DNA of 64,000 nt from Nocardioides sp. JS614 (GTDB lineage: Bacteria; Actinomycetota; Actinomycetes; Propionibacteriales; Nocardioidaceae): assembly GCF_000015265.1 (NCBI RefSeq), contig NC_008697.1, positions 62,001 to 126,000 on the forward strand. The letters run 5' to 3'. Shown piece by piece: positions 33,741 to 42,642 of this stretch. Positions within the stretch are counted from its first letter, which is position 1; each line of letters starts with the position of its first letter. The notes beneath the pieces are model-generated. The model was not told the origin of the DNA. It searched no databases and worked only from the letters and a program-made list of their open reading frames with translations. The position numbers and the translations under genes were made by a program.

Positions 33741-34619
33741 ATGTCGAGCTTCTCCTTCCACTCGGACCGGATTCATGGACCTGCGCCACGGGTCAAGGAG
33801 TCCGTGCCAGACGAGACCCTCCAGGGACTGGAGTCACTCGTCCGTCGTCGGATCGACAATCACTGGCTTGCTGGCGAGTTCGGGGACCAGTGCCCCGACG
33901 GGTACGGAGTCGCCGGAACGGACCATCGGGCACTGGGCGACGAGATCAACGCCCTCATCCCCGGAATCGATTGGCCTGGATGGGCAACCTCGAGAGACCA
34001 GGACACGGTGTTTGATCTTGTGGAGTACGTCGCCGCGCACATCGCCTACCCATCGCAGGGCCACTTCCACGACTACTTTCGCCATCACGAGTTGTCGTTC
34101 GATCAGGCCGAGGGTCAGCGCCGATTCAGGGAAGATGTAAACCGTCTCTTTGCCCGCGCGGGCACGGTGTTTGAGTTAGCACCGAGCCTCCGTATCGAAC
34201 GCCGAGGGGCTCCGGAAACACAGCATGCCCTCGATGACCTTCGTCCCTCCACGGGCGACGCCACCCTCGACAACCTGATCGAGGCGGGGAGAAGAGGCTA
34301 CCTGTCGCGCCGGCCGGAGGAACGCGAGACCGCTGTCGAGAAGTTGTGGGACGCGTTTGAGCGGCTCAAGACGATCGATGATCCGGCGGACAAGAAGCGA
34401 AGCGTCACCGTGCTTCTCAGCCACATCGCGGACCGAGCATGGCGGGAGGTCATCGAGGCGGAGATGCGCTCGATGACGAGCCTCGGCAATAGCTTCAGGA
34501 TTCGCCACTCCGAAGTGGGTAAGCACGAGGTGCCTACAAAAGCCCTCGACTACGTGACGGCGAGGATGGCGAACCTCCTAGTTCAGCTCCTGGGAGCAAG
34601 CGGCCGGCTGTCGCAATGA
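33741..34619 (+). CDS. AbiJ-like abortive infection protein (HEPN-type)
   Basis: 292 aa from the ATG at 33741. The N-terminal half (DETLQGLESLVRRRID...DWPGWATSRDQDTVFDLVEYV) fits AbiJ-type N-terminal domains. The C-terminal half carries the typical stretch ETAVEKLWDAFERLKTI, KKRSVTVLLSHI and, near the end, SLGNSFRIRHSEVGKHEV, then LDYVTARMANLLVQLL. The RIRH piece is the likely HEPN-type motif. AbiJ-like proteins act in abortive infection, probably as RNases. The gene is divergent from drmA with 100 bp between starts and begins a three-gene plus-strand cassette. Confidence 0.7.
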   Translation: MSSFSFHSDRIHGPAPRVKESVPDETLQGLESLVRRRIDNHWLAGEFGDQCPDGYGVAGTDHRALGDEINALIPGIDWPGWATSRDQDTVFDLVEYVAAHIAYPSQGHFHDYFRHHELSFDQAEGQRRFREDVNRLFARAGTVFELAPSLRIERRGAPETQHALDDLRPSTGDATLDNLIEAGRRGYLSRRPEERETAVEKLWDAFERLKTIDDPADKKRSVTVLLSHIADRAWREVIEAEMRSMTSLGNSFRIRHSEVGKHEVPTKALDYVTARMANLLVQLLGASGRLSQ

Positions 34620-34682
34620 ATGACCGCTAGGGGTCCGACACCCCGGGAGCGACTGGAGTCATCACAGCCGGTCAAGGTGGTA

Positions 34683-34720
34683 GCGTATGACGTAATACGC
34701 ATCACCATACGCACTACGTA
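34683..34720. promoter_or_regulatory. Inverted and direct repeats upstream of RHH-YfbU gene
   Basis: GCGTAT-N6-ATACGC (34683-34700) is followed by a third ATACGC at 34707-34712 and the palindrome TACGTA at 34715-34720, 9 bp before the ATG at 34729. This is a likely autoregulatory operator for the ribbon-helix-helix domain of the next protein. Confidence 0.6.
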
Positions 34721-34728
34721 GGTGAATA

Positions 34729-35502
34729 ATGGCGACGATCACGCTCAGGATTGACGACCCGACCCGGGACCAACTTCAGTCAATGGCCGATGGGCGGGGA
34801 GTCAGCGTTAGCGAGCTTCTTCGGTCGGCGATCGATGGCCTCTTCGACCGCGATGACCGAGAGTCACCGCGACGCTCTGTCGTACCGGAGAGCCTCAGCG
34901 CCGTGGACCGCAGGCAGTTGGCATTGCTGCATCGAATCCTCGCGCGCCTCGTCGAGGACCAGACGGAAGACGAGCGTCTCGGACACGATGGGGACACGAA
35001 GTACCAGCTCGACCGAGCCGAGGCGCTCGAAGAGGGCTGGACGATCGAGTACGACACCGAGTTCCACGGAATGGAGCCCGAGCTCTCCCGGCGCGACTGC
35101 GGGCTGGTAATGGACATCCTCGACATGTTCCGCGTCATGAAGCACAGCATCGAGGCCGCGACCGAGCCGATCCCCAAGGACATCGCGACGATGCTCTCGT
35201 TCTCCGGGTTCGACCTGAACGACGACTTCGAGAGTCGGCTTCTCGGTTATGCGCGGTCCCTCATCGCCGACGGTAAGTGGCAGGAACTCTCCGACGTCTT
35301 CTCCGATAAAAAGGACCGCGGCAACTCCCACGAGCCGCTCCTGGGTGCCTACCGGAGGATGCTCGGTGCCTACGAGCCGATCTGGCGTGGCATCGTTCGA
35401 CGCGATGGCCGGAAGGGATACCTCCTCGCTGTACACGAGCTTCAGCAGGTTGCCGCCGCAGCCGTCCACCCGGAGAACCGAGCGAGACGAGCGGGACGTT
35501 GA
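34729..35502 (+). CDS. RHH (CopG-like) + YfbU domain protein
   Basis: 257 aa. Residues 1-40 are a ribbon-helix-helix domain (MATITLRIDDPTRDQLQSMADGRG, then VSVSELLRSAIDGLF). The remainder matches YfbU: LSAVDRRQLALLHRILARL, EALEEGWTIEYDTEFHG, CGLVMDILDMFRVMKHS and FSGFDLNDDFESRLLGYA. YfbU itself has an unknown activity, and its overproduction is reported to harm E. coli. RHH fusion is typical of antitoxin-like autoregulation and fits the inverted repeats just upstream. The following gene overlaps by 4 nt, so the two probably act together. Confidence 0.75.
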   Translation: MATITLRIDDPTRDQLQSMADGRGVSVSELLRSAIDGLFDRDDRESPRRSVVPESLSAVDRRQLALLHRILARLVEDQTEDERLGHDGDTKYQLDRAEALEEGWTIEYDTEFHGMEPELSRRDCGLVMDILDMFRVMKHSIEAATEPIPKDIATMLSFSGFDLNDDFESRLLGYARSLIADGKWQELSDVFSDKKDRGNSHEPLLGAYRRMLGAYEPIWRGIVRRDGRKGYLLAVHELQQVAAAAVHPENRARRAGR

Positions 35503-36293
35503 ATGTTGACGAGGGGTGTCTGATCTGCGGAACTACCGACGAACTCACGGTCGAGCACATCATCCCGCAGACTCTCTGGAAGAGGTTCGGTCTCGACCCT
35601 GACCACGACGACCTCGCTCGCTACCGCACGACTCTCTGCCAAACCCACAACCAGGCGACGAGTGCACTCCATCGACGTTCAGAAGCGATCCGACTGATCG
35701 CCACCGGGGAACCGGTGACAACGAAGACCCTTACCCACCTCGCTGACTGGGCCACGTGGGTCACCCTGCTTCTCGGGCTCGCCAATAGCCACGGAGTGCT
35801 GCGCCCCGAAGAGGCCCGCCGTCTGCTGGCCGATCGCTTCGACGGACGCGCCGGTGGCCTCCCAGGAGGGATTCGCGTCTATGTCGCGCGGGTGTCGGAG
35901 TACGTCGAGCGCACCGACTTCGTGTCGCACATGGTCGGTGCCGAACACGACGGTGGCATAGTCCTCGATCACGCCGGGCTACCGGTCGGGTTCAGTGCGC
36001 CCGCCGGCCCGATCACAGCCTCCGAGGCGATCGGGCTCGGCAAGGTTGCCATCCTCGTGCTTTCGCGAACATTTTCGTCAGGCCCCAACCACTGCGTGCG
36101 GTTGGACCAGGCGGCCAGTTCGGTCGGCCTTGAACTCATCCATCCGCTCGAGCGCGACAGACCGGAGATCGTTCCGCGGGCGATCGACATGAAGGCTGTC
36201 TCCGAAGTGTTCATGCCACCCCTCTTTGGCGACGACACATCACTGCTGCCCGCAGCCGTGCGCGGCATGGTCGAACTCCTCGTCTCCGAGTGA
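35499..36293 (+). CDS. HNH-like endonuclease-domain protein
   Basis: 264 aa from the TTG at 35499, overlapping the YfbU gene stop (TTGA). The N terminus holds an HNH-type zinc site: CLICGTTDELTVEHIIPQTLWK, then TLCQTHNQ (CxxC, EH, CxxHN). The remaining about 200 residues have no family I know. A nuclease acting on DNA is likely. Coupling to the RHH-YfbU protein suggests a two-component regulator/effector pair, possibly toxin-antitoxin-like. The end converges on drmMI with 29 bp between stops. Confidence 0.65.
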   Translation: MNVDEGCLICGTTDELTVEHIIPQTLWKRFGLDPDHDDLARYRTTLCQTHNQATSALHRRSEAIRLIATGEPVTTKTLTHLADWATWVTLLLGLANSHGVLRPEEARRLLADRFDGRAGGLPGGIRVYVARVSEYVERTDFVSHMVGAEHDGGIVLDHAGLPVGFSAPAGPITASEAIGLGKVAILVLSRTFSSGPNHCVRLDQAASSVGLELIHPLERDRPEIVPRAIDMKAVSEVFMPPLFGDDTSLLPAAVRGMVELLVSE

Positions 36294-36322
36294 TCGCCGT
36301 GTAACGGCGGCAGGGCCGGTAA

Positions 36323-39300
36323 CTACTCGTCGACGCTGTCCGCGAAGAGGCTGGCCTGGCTTTCATCTGCCACTGCGGGCGGCTGACCCTTCGTCTTGTC
36401 GCTCGTAGACTCCGCCGCCGCGCGCTTGTGGTTCTCCTCCAGGAGACGGTCGAGGATCTCGACGCGTGCTGGAGGTGAGGCCGTCCAGCGCTCGACCTGG
36501 CGGTAGGTATGGAAGCCGTGGCGGAGAGGGACGTCCCCCCAGCCGTACGCCGCCATCATCGCCTCGTCCACCTCGACATGGATCTCGCGCATGCGCGTGA
36601 CATCCACATCAGCTTGAAGCTCCGGGTCGTTCACCAGGTTGTAGAGCTTCGTCAGGCCGAGGTCGCGGCGGAGCATGATCTCCCGCCGTTCCTCGTCCAG
36701 GGTTCTTCCTACGGACTCAAGGCGGACTGTCGGCTTCGGGCGGGGGAATGTATCGAACGCATCGGATTGCGTGTAGATGATTCGAGTTTCGAAGGACGAC
36801 CCGTTCTTGATCACCCATGACAGATGCAAGCTCGACGAGAGGACAGCCTGCGTCGAATACGAGTCGGTCATGAACGCAACGATGCCGTCGTTGATCACCT
36901 GTCCCGTTGGCACCCGCACAACAACAGCGTGCTTGCTGATGCGGGTGACAGCCAGTACCTCGTCAAGGTTGGCGATCGCCTTTCGCATAGCTGGCCGCTT
37001 CTCGGCGTACTGCCACCACCTCTCGGGCAACGGCTTCCTCAGCGCGAACTCGCCATTCGGCTTCATTCTCTGCCGTTCGGGACGCACCCGCTCCGCGACT
37101 CGTTCATACGGCAATGGGAACTTGCGAGCACGCTCCTCGGGCCAGTCGTTAAAGTCGATCGCCCAGCGTGATCCAGAACCGTCTGGCCGCTGATTGAGGT
37201 CTTCGCCGTTCAGATAGGGAAACAAGACTTCGGCGTTCTGGGGATCCTCGGCAATCCAACGCATCGCCTCCTCGGGGTCAAGCACGAACCCCATGCCAAG
37301 CACGATGCATCCCTGGAACGCGATCCCGGCATTCTCAATCAAGCGCATCGGGCTTCCCTCGGCACGCCCAGCTGGCTCAAGCAGCGTGCTGATGCGGCGT
37401 ACCGGAATGCCATCTGCAATGCGAGGCACGGTTTCCGGTACGGAGGCGATAGTCCCCCAGACGGCGGCATATTCCAGGTTCGCACTCGACGCAGGCCAAG
37501 AGCGCGACTGGATTGCCCGTGTGATCGTGAAGCCGCGGGCGACCATGGCGTCCAGACCAACTGCACGACTATCACCTTGCGCAACCGTGTTGGTGGCGAT
37601 TAGGCCCAGTCCACCGCCGTGCGAGAGCAGGCCGACAGCCCGGAGGAAGAAGTAGGCGACAAGGTCCGCACTCCCCCGACGACCATCGGCTAGGACATCC
37701 ACCAACCAATCGCGAACGGGCGTGCCCATCGCCCCAGAAAGCTTTTGGCCACCGAGGAACGGTGGGTTTCCGACCACCGCGTCGAAACCGCCATTCTCGA
37801 CCAACACATCGGGCGCCTCGAGGATCCAATGCAGAGGCTGCCATCGCTCATAGTCGGTAGGAACGGTCGGCACCAGCCCTGCATCAATGACAGCCGTAAG
37901 GAACGACGAGTCCCCTGCGCCATCCTCCGGGTACGCGGCACGGACGGCAATACGCAGATTCTCGTAGGCCTCGTCTAGGGCCTTCCCGGACTTGCCGCCA
38001 TAGGGCAGCCCCGCAGCCACGATGCCGTCCGCGAGTTTGCGGAGATCTGAGGTGATCTCACGCAATCGTCGGAGCTGACGACGCTTGGCCGCGCTCGTCC
38101 GATTCGGGTCAGCCTCATCGATCTCGCTCAGGAGTCGGCGTCGCAACTCAACAATCCGCTGGATGATCGCGTTCACGTCGATGAGCTGGCCGTGGAACGT
38201 TTCGTCGGCACGTGCGTTCTTCGGGTCGATGTGCATGCGTCGGAGTTGATCCAGGCTCGTCAGCCCGAGGAGCGAGTTTCCCAGGAAGACCTTGTCGTCG
38301 ACGAATGAGAACGGCAGGTCGCGGTCCAACGAGACCAGCCAGAGCGAGAGCTTGCACATCTCGACTGCCATGCCGTTGATGTCGGCGCCATAGAGGCAGT
38401 TGGCGACGACCTGTCGGACTGCTCGAGTGTGAAGGTCTTTACGTCCTGCGTTGACCGGGTCTTCGGAGATCCACGCTTCGACTAGGCGATCGGCGAGGTA
38501 GCGGGCGGCGGCGACGAGGAAGGCTCCCGAGCCGCAGGCGATGTCGGCGACCTTGAGGTCGAGCAACTCATCGGAGGACTTGAGCTTCCACTCAGTCTCG
38601 TCCGCCGTCTGGTGCGGGCCAGGCGAGTAGCAGAGCGGCTGGAGTGCGTGCAGGACGACTTCCTCAGCCAGTGACTTGGGCGTGTAGTGGGCGCCGGCGT
38701 TCTTCCGCGACGGCGTCTCTTTGACCATCAGGCCACCGGGCAGGACGACGAAGGGGCGCTTGCGCAGGTCGAGCCGGACGAGGCCGAGCCACGGCAGGAC
38801 GCGGTCCCTCAGCTCAGGGTCATCGCCGACCGCTTGGGTGAGGGCGCTGAGCACACTCGGGTCGACGGCGGCACCGATCGCCTTGGCAATCGCTGCCGCA
38901 GACGACGCCCTCGCCGAAGGTTGGACTTCCTCGATCCACGAGCGGATCGCGGCAGCGAGCTTCTTGGCGTCGGGGTTGGCCTCGGCGAGTTCTTCGAGGA
39001 TTACCAGCGGAATCTCTGGCTCGACTCCGGTGGTGCCCTTCAGCCCGACATAAGTCTCCCCAACTTTGGCAGCGGTGTAGCCGAGCAGACCCTCGTAGAT
39101 GTAGCCGATCTGCTCGACGTCGATGTCCCGGAAGGAAATGCGCCGAGCTTCACCCTTGATGTCGGCGATCTGGACCGACCGCAGCACATGCAGCATGACC
39201 CGGTCTGAGACGGTCACCGCGAGAGTGCCCCCCTCGTTGGTGGCCGTCAGGAACGGAAACCGCCCGGGCTCGAACAGGGAACCGCCGTAGGCGGGCATGC

Positions 39301-40420
39301 GCAAGCTCTCGAAGGAAGCGCCGCTGAACAGGGCTTGGCTGGTGGCCAGAAGTCGATGCCAGGTTAGGGAGGTGGCGTCGAGAGCCTCTTCGCTATCTTC
39401 GGTCTCACGGGCGATGAGGCGGTCGAGTTCGCGGGCGATGCCGTAGCCCTGGTCGAAGAGCTCGCCCGACGGCAGCAGTCCTCGCTCCTCGGCGAAAAGG
39501 AGGAATACTGCGCGCATCATCACGGTGACAGCGGCTTCGTACGTGGCGTGTGTCAGGGTCGGGAGCGGGTCCGGCAGGCCGCGTCTGCTGGCGTCGGCGG
39601 CGGACTCGGAGAACGACTGGATGAGCAGTTCGACTGCGCTGCGCACCTGTGACCCGAGGGCTTCGGTGATCTCCTCGGCCGCGGCGACCGATTCCTCAAA
39701 CAGCACCGGGATCCGCTCGGCTGGGTCGCCGCCGATGATGTGCTGGCGTCCGATCAGGGCGAGGAAGGCGTCGCGGGTGCGGGGCTCCTCGATCCAGGTC
39801 AGGGCGTCGACCACACCGGAGGCGGCCATCGCGCCGTCGCGGGCGCAGACCAAGCCCCACCAGCGTCCGTCGGTGACGATGCCGAGCTGGATCCTGTTCT
39901 CGCGTAGTAGCGCCTCGGTGCGGTCGACGGGCGTTGCGGCCCACAGGTCGTTGGGCGTCTGGCGCAGGGAGTCGGTCGGGTCAATGACATGCACGAGCGC
40001 GCCGATCCCGTCGGCGCCGCCAAGTGAGGCCTGGGCTGTGACCGTGACGGCGTGGTTGGGCGATCGAGCCTGGACGCCGGGCAATTCGCCCCACGACAAG
40101 GATTCGGCCCAGCCCGCGACGTCGCGCAGGACTGTCTCGACCCACTTGTCGCGGGCGACGCGGTAGGCGTCGAGGACGGCGTCGTTGTCGGGAGCGCGGT
40201 CGAGCTTCTCCCATGCCGCCTCGAATTCCTTACGGGCATCGGCCAGCGCTCCTTTACGGTCGTCGCTGAGGCTGGGCATGCCTTGCGGCCAGACCCGCTT
40301 GAGCGGCGGGATCGCGAGGAAGGGGCCTTCGGTGTCGACGAGTTCAAGCCAGGCGCGGTGCAGTTCGGTCGCGCTCGGAGCGATGAACCCGGCTCGGGCT
40401 CGGGTGGTGGCGCGGGCCAT
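36323..40420 (-). CDS. drmMI: DrmMI, class 1 DISARM N6-adenine methyltransferase
   Basis: 1365 aa from the ATG at 40420 (TGATG overlap with drmD; four upstream codons are possible). Methylase motifs: LKVADIACGSGAFLVAAARYLADR (motif I, about residue 623), LYGADINGMAVEMCKLSLWLVSL, and GFDAVVGNPPFLGGQKLSG (motif IV, about 885). The N-terminal about 600 residues and the C-terminal recognition half match DISARM MTase 1. It should methylate host DNA so that the DISARM complex ignores it. It looks intact. A 2.6-kb unrelated cassette separates it from drmA, with which it would normally be contiguous. Confidence 0.9.
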   Translation of the reverse strand: MARATTRARAGFIAPSATELHRAWLELVDTEGPFLAIPPLKRVWPQGMPSLSDDRKGALADARKEFEAAWEKLDRAPDNDAVLDAYRVARDKWVETVLRDVAGWAESLSWGELPGVQARSPNHAVTVTAQASLGGADGIGALVHVIDPTDSLRQTPNDLWAATPVDRTEALLRENRIQLGIVTDGRWWGLVCARDGAMAASGVVDALTWIEEPRTRDAFLALIGRQHIIGGDPAERIPVLFEESVAAAEEITEALGSQVRSAVELLIQSFSESAADASRRGLPDPLPTLTHATYEAAVTVMMRAVFLLFAEERGLLPSGELFDQGYGIARELDRLIARETEDSEEALDATSLTWHRLLATSQALFSGASFESLRMPAYGGSLFEPGRFPFLTATNEGGTLAVTVSDRVMLHVLRSVQIADIKGEARRISFRDIDVEQIGYIYEGLLGYTAAKVGETYVGLKGTTGVEPEIPLVILEELAEANPDAKKLAAAIRSWIEEVQPSARASSAAAIAKAIGAAVDPSVLSALTQAVGDDPELRDRVLPWLGLVRLDLRKRPFVVLPGGLMVKETPSRKNAGAHYTPKSLAEEVVLHALQPLCYSPGPHQTADETEWKLKSSDELLDLKVADIACGSGAFLVAAARYLADRLVEAWISEDPVNAGRKDLHTRAVRQVVANCLYGADINGMAVEMCKLSLWLVSLDRDLPFSFVDDKVFLGNSLLGLTSLDQLRRMHIDPKNARADETFHGQLIDVNAIIQRIVELRRRLLSEIDEADPNRTSAAKRRQLRRLREITSDLRKLADGIVAAGLPYGGKSGKALDEAYENLRIAVRAAYPEDGAGDSSFLTAVIDAGLVPTVPTDYERWQPLHWILEAPDVLVENGGFDAVVGNPPFLGGQKLSGAMGTPVRDWLVDVLADGRRGSADLVAYFFLRAVGLLSHGGGLGLIATNTVAQGDSRAVGLDAMVARGFTITRAIQSRSWPASSANLEYAAVWGTIASVPETVPRIADGIPVRRISTLLEPAGRAEGSPMRLIENAGIAFQGCIVLGMGFVLDPEEAMRWIAEDPQNAEVLFPYLNGEDLNQRPDGSGSRWAIDFNDWPEERARKFPLPYERVAERVRPERQRMKPNGEFALRKPLPERWWQYAEKRPAMRKAIANLDEVLAVTRISKHAVVVRVPTGQVINDGIVAFMTDSYSTQAVLSSSLHLSWVIKNGSSFETRIIYTQSDAFDTFPRPKPTVRLESVGRTLDEERREIMLRRDLGLTKLYNLVNDPELQADVDVTRMREIHVEVDEAMMAAYGWGDVPLRHGFHTYRQVERWTASPPARVEILDRLLEENHKRAAAESTSDKTKGQPPAVADESQASLFADSVDE

Positions 40421-42642
40421 CAGTCGATCCACCCGTCGGCGTCGGAGCGGGTCAGCGCAAACACGACCGCTGCGGCAGTGGTGTGTGGCTTCACCCCGGC
40501 ATACCGGTCGGTGATGGCGGCGATCTCGCGTGCTTCTTCGTCGTCAAGCTCTTCGAGACGCCGGGTCATCGCCTCGACGTCACGCCTCCACTGGCGCTGC
40601 TGGTCGGGGTCGGAGAACAACTGCCCTTGGGCCTCGTCTTCGGCGGCCTTGAGCGCCGCGAGCGACTCGCGGAGGTTGGTGCGGAAGGCGGCGAAGATCT
40701 CGTGGGCGCGTTGGGTGTCGGCCTCTTGCCGCTTGGTGAGCTGTTCCATGACGAGCTCGTGGCGACGTCCTGCGCGAGCCTGCATCGACTCTTCCAAGCG
40801 AAGTCGCAGCGGTGCGTCGGGCACGTTCCATAGGTCGCAGAGTTGGTCGCGCACCTGCGAGTCGGCCAGTGCCAGCCGCTCGCGGTCGAGTGCGTCGTCG
40901 AGCGCGGCCTCGGCCTTTTCCTCGGCCATCGCACGGCGTCCCCTCACACGAACGCCGGCGAGGAACACTTCTTCGTGGAGGCGGATGCCGCCTCGCCCAA
41001 CGAGGACCATGCGGGTGACGGCCGCGACGAAGGACTCCTCCAGGTCATCGACCACAACGGCAGTGACGCGACTTAGTGGCGAATCGACGCTCCAAAGGGA
41101 TCGGCGCAGCAGGCGCTGCGCCTTCTGGACGATCGGGTGCCCGAGGTGAACGTAAACAAGATCGTCGCGGCCCTCGGCTGCGTTGGCGTCAAACGTGATC
41201 GGGCGTTGCACACCGGGCTTGAGTCGAGTGTCGAGCCCTCGCAGCGTGTCATGCCAGCCCGTGGTCAGGGTCGGGAGGTCGTACACCTCGGCGTCGGTGT
41301 CTTGGGCGAACTTGTGGTTGGGCACGAGCGGGGACTGGTGGTTGATCCGCAGGGCGGTGTCGACCACGCGACGAAGGTTGGCGGGGTCGAGGTGCATCTC
41401 GGTGCGGGAGGCGTCGTACCCCACCTCCAACTGGGTCAGCCGAGTGTTCAGCTCCAACCCGCCGGCAAGCGCGGCGTTGATGACCTCGTTGGTGTCGACT
41501 CCCTTGGCCTTCGCCTTGGCAGGGGTGCGGCGGGCGAAGTGCGTCTGGATCTCCTCGCCGACGACTTGGTTGGCCGAGCCGAGGTCGTATTGGACCTGGG
41601 CAATCTTGCGGGCGATGCGCGACATGAAGTCCACGTCCGCCGCATAGGTAGAGGCGCCTGCGACGGGGACGAAGTGGAAGACCTGGGGTTCATCGGTCTG
41701 GCCGTAGCGGTCGATGCGGCCGATGCGCTGCTCCAACCGGGACGGGTTGAACGGGATGTCGAAGTTCACCAGCCGATGGCAGTGGGTCTGGAGGTCAATG
41801 CCCTCACCGGCGGCGTCGGTGGCGAGCAGGACGCGGACCAGCTCCTTGGCCGGATCGGCGGTGAACTGCGAGCGAATGTATTCGCGGTCCTCAGGCTTGG
41901 TCGAGCCCTGGATCACGGCCAGTCGGTCCTCGACGTAGCCGCGCTGGCGCAGGACGCGGGTAAGCCAGTCGACGGTGTGGGCGTACTCGGTGAAGATCAC
42001 GACGCGCTCGTTGGACCAGCTCTTGCCGTCCGGGCGGCACACCGCGTCGAGGAATCCGATGAGGCGGTCGAGGCGGGAGTCGGCGCGGCTCTCGTAGCTC
42101 AACCCCCACTCCATAAGTGATTCGAGCTGGCCGGGCTCCGCGGCGACCAACGGGTCAGAGCCCTTGGACTCGCGGAGTCGCTCGGCCTCGTCCTGCTCCC
42201 ACAGGCCTTCTTCCTCGTCGGCCTGACCCTCACCGAAGACGTCGTCGTAGTCGTCCTCGGACAGGCCACGCCCGGCCCTCGAGGACAAGTAGTGGCTCAG
42301 GGTCATGCCGAACGCGAAGGGGCTGGACAAGAACCTCTTCTTCAACAACATCGTCACGATGTCGCCGGTCGGCTTGGTGCCGTTCTGCTTGGCGCTCTTG
42401 GTAACGATCTCGTCCAGCAGAGAGAACTTCTCCTGCTCACTGTCCGACGGGGTGAAGTCGAGGGCGTCGACCTTGCGCTTCTTGAAGCCCTTGCCGGACA
42501 GGTCGGTCTTGAGCCGTCGGACGGTGACGTCCTTGAGTGCCTTGGAGTCCAGCAGCGCGCCACGGGAGAATCGGCGCGGGTCGATCATCTCCATCAGCGC
42601 GGTGAACGACTCGGGGTGGCCGTTGTGAGGAGTCGCGCTTAG
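40420..42642 (-). pseudogene. drmD: drmD, 3' part (split by IS1380 element)
   Basis: The C-terminal two thirds of the SNF2-type DrmD. The frame includes MEMIDPRRFSRGALLDSKALK, helicase motif V LLATDAAGEGIDLQTHCHRLVNFD and motif VI SRLEQRIGRIDRYGQ, then a long C-terminal region. The 5' end is at the IS junction; the last five bases (42638-42642, CTTAG) are the target duplication. Joined to 44321-45330 with one duplication removed, it gives a continuous 1075-aa protein. An in-frame ATG after the junction could yield a motor fragment without the ATP-binding lobe, which would not be active. Confidence 0.9.
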
